Position numbers and translations under genes: made by a program
The notes under the pieces: generated by a model
The model's database searches: none
Seen by the model: only the letters and a program-made list of their open reading frames with translations
What the model was told of the DNA's origin: nothing
In this document: one piece after another, positions 61,766 to 64,000 of the stretch
Position numbering within the stretch: the stretch's first letter is position 1
Layout: every line of letters starts with the position of its first letter
Assembly: GCA_004193595.1 (NCBI GenBank)
Contig: RPGQ01000071.1
Coordinates: 1-64,000, forward strand
DNA: 64,000 bases
Source of the DNA: Desulfobacteraceae bacterium Eth-SRB2
GTDB taxonomy: Bacteria > Desulfobacterota > Desulfobacteria > Desulfobacterales > UBA11574
Direction: 5' to 3'

Positions 61766-62617
61766 TCAAAAACTCCTTTTAACAATATAACTTCCCTGTT
61801 CGCAACCCATATGACCGGATATCACTTGGCATTTTGCCTTTAACAGAAAAAAAATATTCTTTTCACAACTGCTCAACGTTTCGTAATTACCCTGCCCCTT
61901 GGCAATAATCAGATCAGCATGTGCAAAGCATTCCCTGAATTCTTTTGAGCATTTTTCCAAAACCGTTCCGGGTATATTCGAACCATTATCCATGACATTG
62001 ACAAGTTCGGTCATACCTGTTTCCCTTGCATCTGCCATTGTCGCATCATTTATGATAGGACCGCCCCTTACGACAAATGTTACCTTGTCCACAGGCAATT
62101 CTTCTATCAGCAAACGATCAAAAACAATCTCTCCGCAATTGTCCCCCAAATAAAGAATATTTTTCGCTGAATCTATTGAAGCACACAATATCTCTACATT
62201 CCCGAACAATTTCACAGACATTGCTTGTTCAATAGTATCAATGATAATAGACCGGTCTATTTTTGCATTTACACCGAAATCAATAATATTTCCGGCGATG
62301 GCCATTCGAATGGCTATATCCATGGGGTTTGAAGAACTTCGGATCCGTTGTTTCAGGTCAGGATAAAGTTCGAGAGCAAAACGGTTAAACCTGTCTTTTA
62401 TTTTTTTATAGGGGTCATGGATTCCGGAAAGTTCTCTGATTAATTTGTGGATATACTGACCCATCACCGGGGGTGATTGATCCAGGTCCATTTTGCTTGC
62501 TGCAGCAAGAACACCGCGAAGTACCTGCTCGTGAATATTTTCATCAGAGGTCGTTAACCTTGCTGCGTCAAGGGCCTGACGGATAAAACAGGGTATACAG
62601 TCATAAGTTGTTTTCAT
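61766..62617 (-). CDS. DUF89/ARMT1-like metal-dependent phosphatase
   Basis: The 283-residue protein has the N-terminal CIPCFIRQALDAAR (a CxxC often present in the prokaryotic subgroup) and the DUF89 catalytic set: YLGDNCGEIVFDRLLIEEL (Asp and Asn), VVRGGPIINDATMADARETG, and IIAKGQGNYETLS. These enzymes are damage-control phosphatases acting on sugar phosphates or pantothenate-pathway intermediates. The subgroup with CxxC often sits near metal-cofactor genes, as here. Normal length, intact. Divergent from the DUF134 gene. Confidence 0.88.
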   Translation of the reverse strand: MKTTYDCIPCFIRQALDAARLTTSDENIHEQVLRGVLAAASKMDLDQSPPVMGQYIHKLIRELSGIHDPYKKIKDRFNRFALELYPDLKQRIRSSSNPMDIAIRMAIAGNIIDFGVNAKIDRSIIIDTIEQAMSVKLFGNVEILCASIDSAKNILYLGDNCGEIVFDRLLIEELPVDKVTFVVRGGPIINDATMADARETGMTELVNVMDNGSNIPGTVLEKCSKEFRECFAHADLIIAKGQGNYETLSSCEKNIFFLLKAKCQVISGHMGCEQGSYIVKRSF

Positions 62618-62788
62618 AGAATTACTGTCGTCTCAGTTCTTGGGGTGTCGTTTTCTTGACTTTTTACGAGACCATCAGTTATGAGTATAATCTCAAAAAA
62701 AATAAACTAATTCCTATTATCCGGATGGTCAAGCTGTTTTTTTATAAAATATGTTTTTTATTTTTCCGGGACCGCCACGATAATATAA
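62618..62788. other. Divergent intergenic region, left part
   Basis: It contains a single remnant end (ACTTTTTACGAGACCATC, 62659-62676) of the MITE seen at 6224 and 41770. It should also carry the DUF89 promoter. AT-rich. Confidence 0.5.
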
Positions 62789-62840
62789 TGGTCATATGAC
62801 CAGATAAATGCTTGACACATGGTATTATGTTAATTATATT
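62789..62840 (+). promoter_or_regulatory. Promoter with an upstream 14-bp palindrome
   Basis: The perfect palindrome TGGTCATATGACCA (62789-62802) lies 9 bp upstream of TTGACA (62812-62817), followed after 17 bp by TATATT (62835-62840). The site is placed to control the DUF134 operon and, being in the divergent region, perhaps the DUF89 side. DUF134 proteins carry a sigma-like helix-turn-helix and are a candidate ligand, though this is inference. Confidence 0.6.
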
Positions 62841-62876
62841 TTAATCAAATGCTCATTTCATAAAGGTAATTTTATT

Positions 62877-63206
62877 ATGCCAAGAATTAAAAAGCCGAGA
62901 TTTGTATCAAGATATCCGACGATCACCGCTTTTGTGCCTCGGGGAATGTTTCAAACCGGTGAAGTTATTCTACCCGTGGAAGGACTTGAGGCCATAAGAT
63001 TGAGCGATTTCGAACATCTTGACCAAGAGACCGCCGCAAAAATAATGGAGGTATCTCGCCAGACATACGGTAGAATTTTATCCGAAGCCCGTGGCATTAT
63101 TTCAGAAGCGCTGGTAACGGGAAAGGCGCTCATCGTTGAGGGGGGCGCCTATGAAATGCGCGGAAAACACAGAAAACGCCGCAGAAGAGGCGGCAGGAAT
63201 TTTTGA
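62877..63206 (+). CDS. DUF134 helix-turn-helix protein
   Basis: The 109-residue protein starts MPRIKKPRFVSRYPTITAFV and has a sigma-4-like helix-turn-helix (ILPVEGLEAIRLSDFEHLDQ, then EVSRQTYGRILSEARGIISE). The C-terminal tail is basic (MRGKHRKRRRRGGRNF). DUF134 proteins are predicted DNA-binding regulators next to NifX-like genes. AAAGGTAA lies 7 nt before the ATG at 62877. It precedes the DUF5320 gene by 33 nt in one operon. Intact. Confidence 0.88.
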   Translation: MPRIKKPRFVSRYPTITAFVPRGMFQTGEVILPVEGLEAIRLSDFEHLDQETAAKIMEVSRQTYGRILSEARGIISEALVTGKALIVEGGAYEMRGKHRKRRRRGGRNF

Positions 63207-63239
63207 ATTGTGTGTAGTAATACAAAGGAGGTGAGTTTT

Positions 63240-63458
63240 ATGCCAAAAAAAGATGGAACAGGTCCAATGGGTAACGGCCGAATGACCGGAAGAGGTCGAG
63301 GGGCCTGTAACCCTGACCAAGGGACTTTTCGTGATAATGAGCAGGATGGCCGGAACGCAGCCAGAAGATCGGGGCAGGACAAAGGTTTGGGTCGGAATTC
63401 CGGCAGAGGTTTCGGACAAGGCCGCGGTCCCGGAAAAGGACGCGGAAATAGACGGTAA
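63240..63458 (+). CDS. DUF5320-type Gly/Arg-rich small protein
   Basis: The 72-residue protein begins MPKKDGTGPMGNGRMTGRGR, the usual DUF5320 start, and is Gly-, Arg- and Asn-rich throughout (GQDKGLGRNSGRGFGQGRGP). It is likely disordered and basic. It commonly accompanies DUF134 and NifX-like genes; function unknown. AAAGGAGGTGAG lies 5 nt before the ATG, an excellent ribosome-binding site. A strong terminator follows. Intact. Confidence 0.85.
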   Translation: MPKKDGTGPMGNGRMTGRGRGACNPDQGTFRDNEQDGRNAARRSGQDKGLGRNSGRGFGQGRGPGKGRGNRR

Positions 63459-63463
63459 AACAA

Positions 63464-63492
63464 AAAAGCCGGGTCCGGAGGACCCGGCTTTT
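63464..63492 (+). terminator. Rho-independent terminator
   Basis: AAAAGCCGGGTCC pairs perfectly with GGACCCGGCTTTT around a GGA loop: a 13-bp stem with a T-run at the end. It closes the DUF134-DUF5320 transcript, and because A and T runs flank both sides it would also work in the other direction. Confidence 0.9.
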
Positions 63493-63561
63493 GATGTTTT
63501 ATTTTCATAATGTTTTTATCCAAAAAATGGCGACATTTTTAACGAAATATCGATCTTAGAA

Positions 63562-64000
63562 ATGAAGATAACCATAATATATGACAATACGGCGTGGGAT
63601 AAAAATCTAAAATCTGACTGGGGATTTTCATGTTTGGTAGAAGTTTTTGGAAAAAATATACTCTTTGATACCGGCGCTAAAGCGGATATCCTCGATTATA
63701 ATATGAAACAATTGAAAGTTAATCCTATGCAGATTGACGAGGTTTTTATTTCTCATTCACACTGGGATCATACCGGCGGGCTTTCCTATTTTCTCAACTT
63801 AAACCCGGTGACGGTTTATATCCCCGAATCCTTCGTATTATCAGATGATAAAGTAAATGTTATAAGGGTTAACAAAAAACGCAAACTACATGATAACATA
63901 TATTCCACAGGTGAATTAAAACGTATCGAGCAGTCCTTAATTATAAAGGAACATACCGGTGTAACGGTGATTGCCGGATGTTCTCATCCGGGTGTCCGGG
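63562..64000 (+). CDS. MBL-fold metallo-hydrolase (partial, runs off the window)
   Basis: The first 146 residues read MKITIIYDNTAWDKNLKSDW, GFSCLVEVFGKNILFDTGA, then the zinc motif ISHSHWDHTGGLSYF (HxHxDH) and VIAGCSHPGV. This is the MBL subgroup annotated as 7,8-dihydropterin-6-methyl-type synthase-like hydrolases, frequent beside NifX-like and DUF134 genes. The gene continues beyond 64000. A start ATG at 63562 fits the family; there is no strong ribosome-binding site. Confidence 0.85.
   Translation, partial: MKITIIYDNTAWDKNLKSDWGFSCLVEVFGKNILFDTGAKADILDYNMKQLKVNPMQIDEVFISHSHWDHTGGLSYFLNLNPVTVYIPESFVLSDDKVNVIRVNKKRKLHDNIYSTGELKRIEQSLIIKEHTGVTVIAGCSHPGVR

Noticed and set aside
63149-63523. 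Minus-strand Pro/Arg-rich frame
   Set aside because: Antisense of the Gly/Arg-rich DUF5320 gene and the terminator.

Overview
The window reads as bacterial chromosome of moderate to low GC. It most likely comes from a sulfate-reducing Desulfobacterota (Desulfobacterales-type) organism. That is an inference from a siroheme-decarboxylase-like AsnC protein, a NifX/CGGC/DUF134/MBL metal-cofactor neighbourhood, the gene content, and intergenic DNA full of small palindromic and wordy dispersed repeats. I saw no rRNA, tRNA or CRISPR.

The left half (about 0-42 kb) is accessory and heavily rearranged. From 0.5 to 16 kb there are five different stand-alone AAA ATPases with a DUF4143/PDDEXK-like C-terminus (558, 2085, 3711, 7626 and 15035). 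They are mixed with toxin-antitoxin modules (Phd/VapC, a ParE stub, a HicA remnant with HicB, DUF4160/DUF2442), a DUF1016 nuclease gene with a frameshift, an ORF6N protein and an IS110 transposase remnant. From 16.6 to 27 kb lies a graveyard. It holds indel-rich copies of segments that recur at 35.9-37.8 kb, a hybrid histidine kinase split between 17.6-18.5 kb (+) and 24.8-22.5 kb (-), a scrambled AbiE operon carrying a 225-bp MITE, a perfectly duplicated 126-bp oxidoreductase fragment, a MntA/truncated HepT pair and an IS4-family element with a 10-bp target duplication. At 28.8-30.9 kb an IS110 element sits inside a palindromic repeat whose empty site is at 56.2 kb. At 32.4-36.1 kb there is a HEAT-repeat protein with four internal 96-bp repeats, followed by a frameshifted HD-GYP gene. 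At 37.8-40.2 kb an aldo/keto reductase lies between 170-bp inverted repeats, followed by a frameshifted trypsin-like/TPR lipoprotein.

The right half (43-64 kb) is ordered and mostly intact: pyrE, a CoxE-type VWA protein and a MoxR ATPase; a siroheme-decarboxylase-like regulator with a radical SAM protein; a DHH phosphoesterase; an overlapping run ysxC-era-ATP-grasp-HNH; hisI-hisG-aminotransferase; an RNase II/R-type exonuclease; two tRNA trans-editing proteins (a stand-alone archaeal-type ThrRS editing domain and YbaK); and a small-protein cluster (NifX-like, CGGC, FmdB, DUF89, DUF134, DUF5320, MBL hydrolase), probably concerned with metal or cofactor handling.

Much of the indel noise at 16.6-18.5, 24.75-27.0 and 35.17-35.67 kb could be real decay or unpolished assembly. 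This caveat applies to every rearrangement described there.
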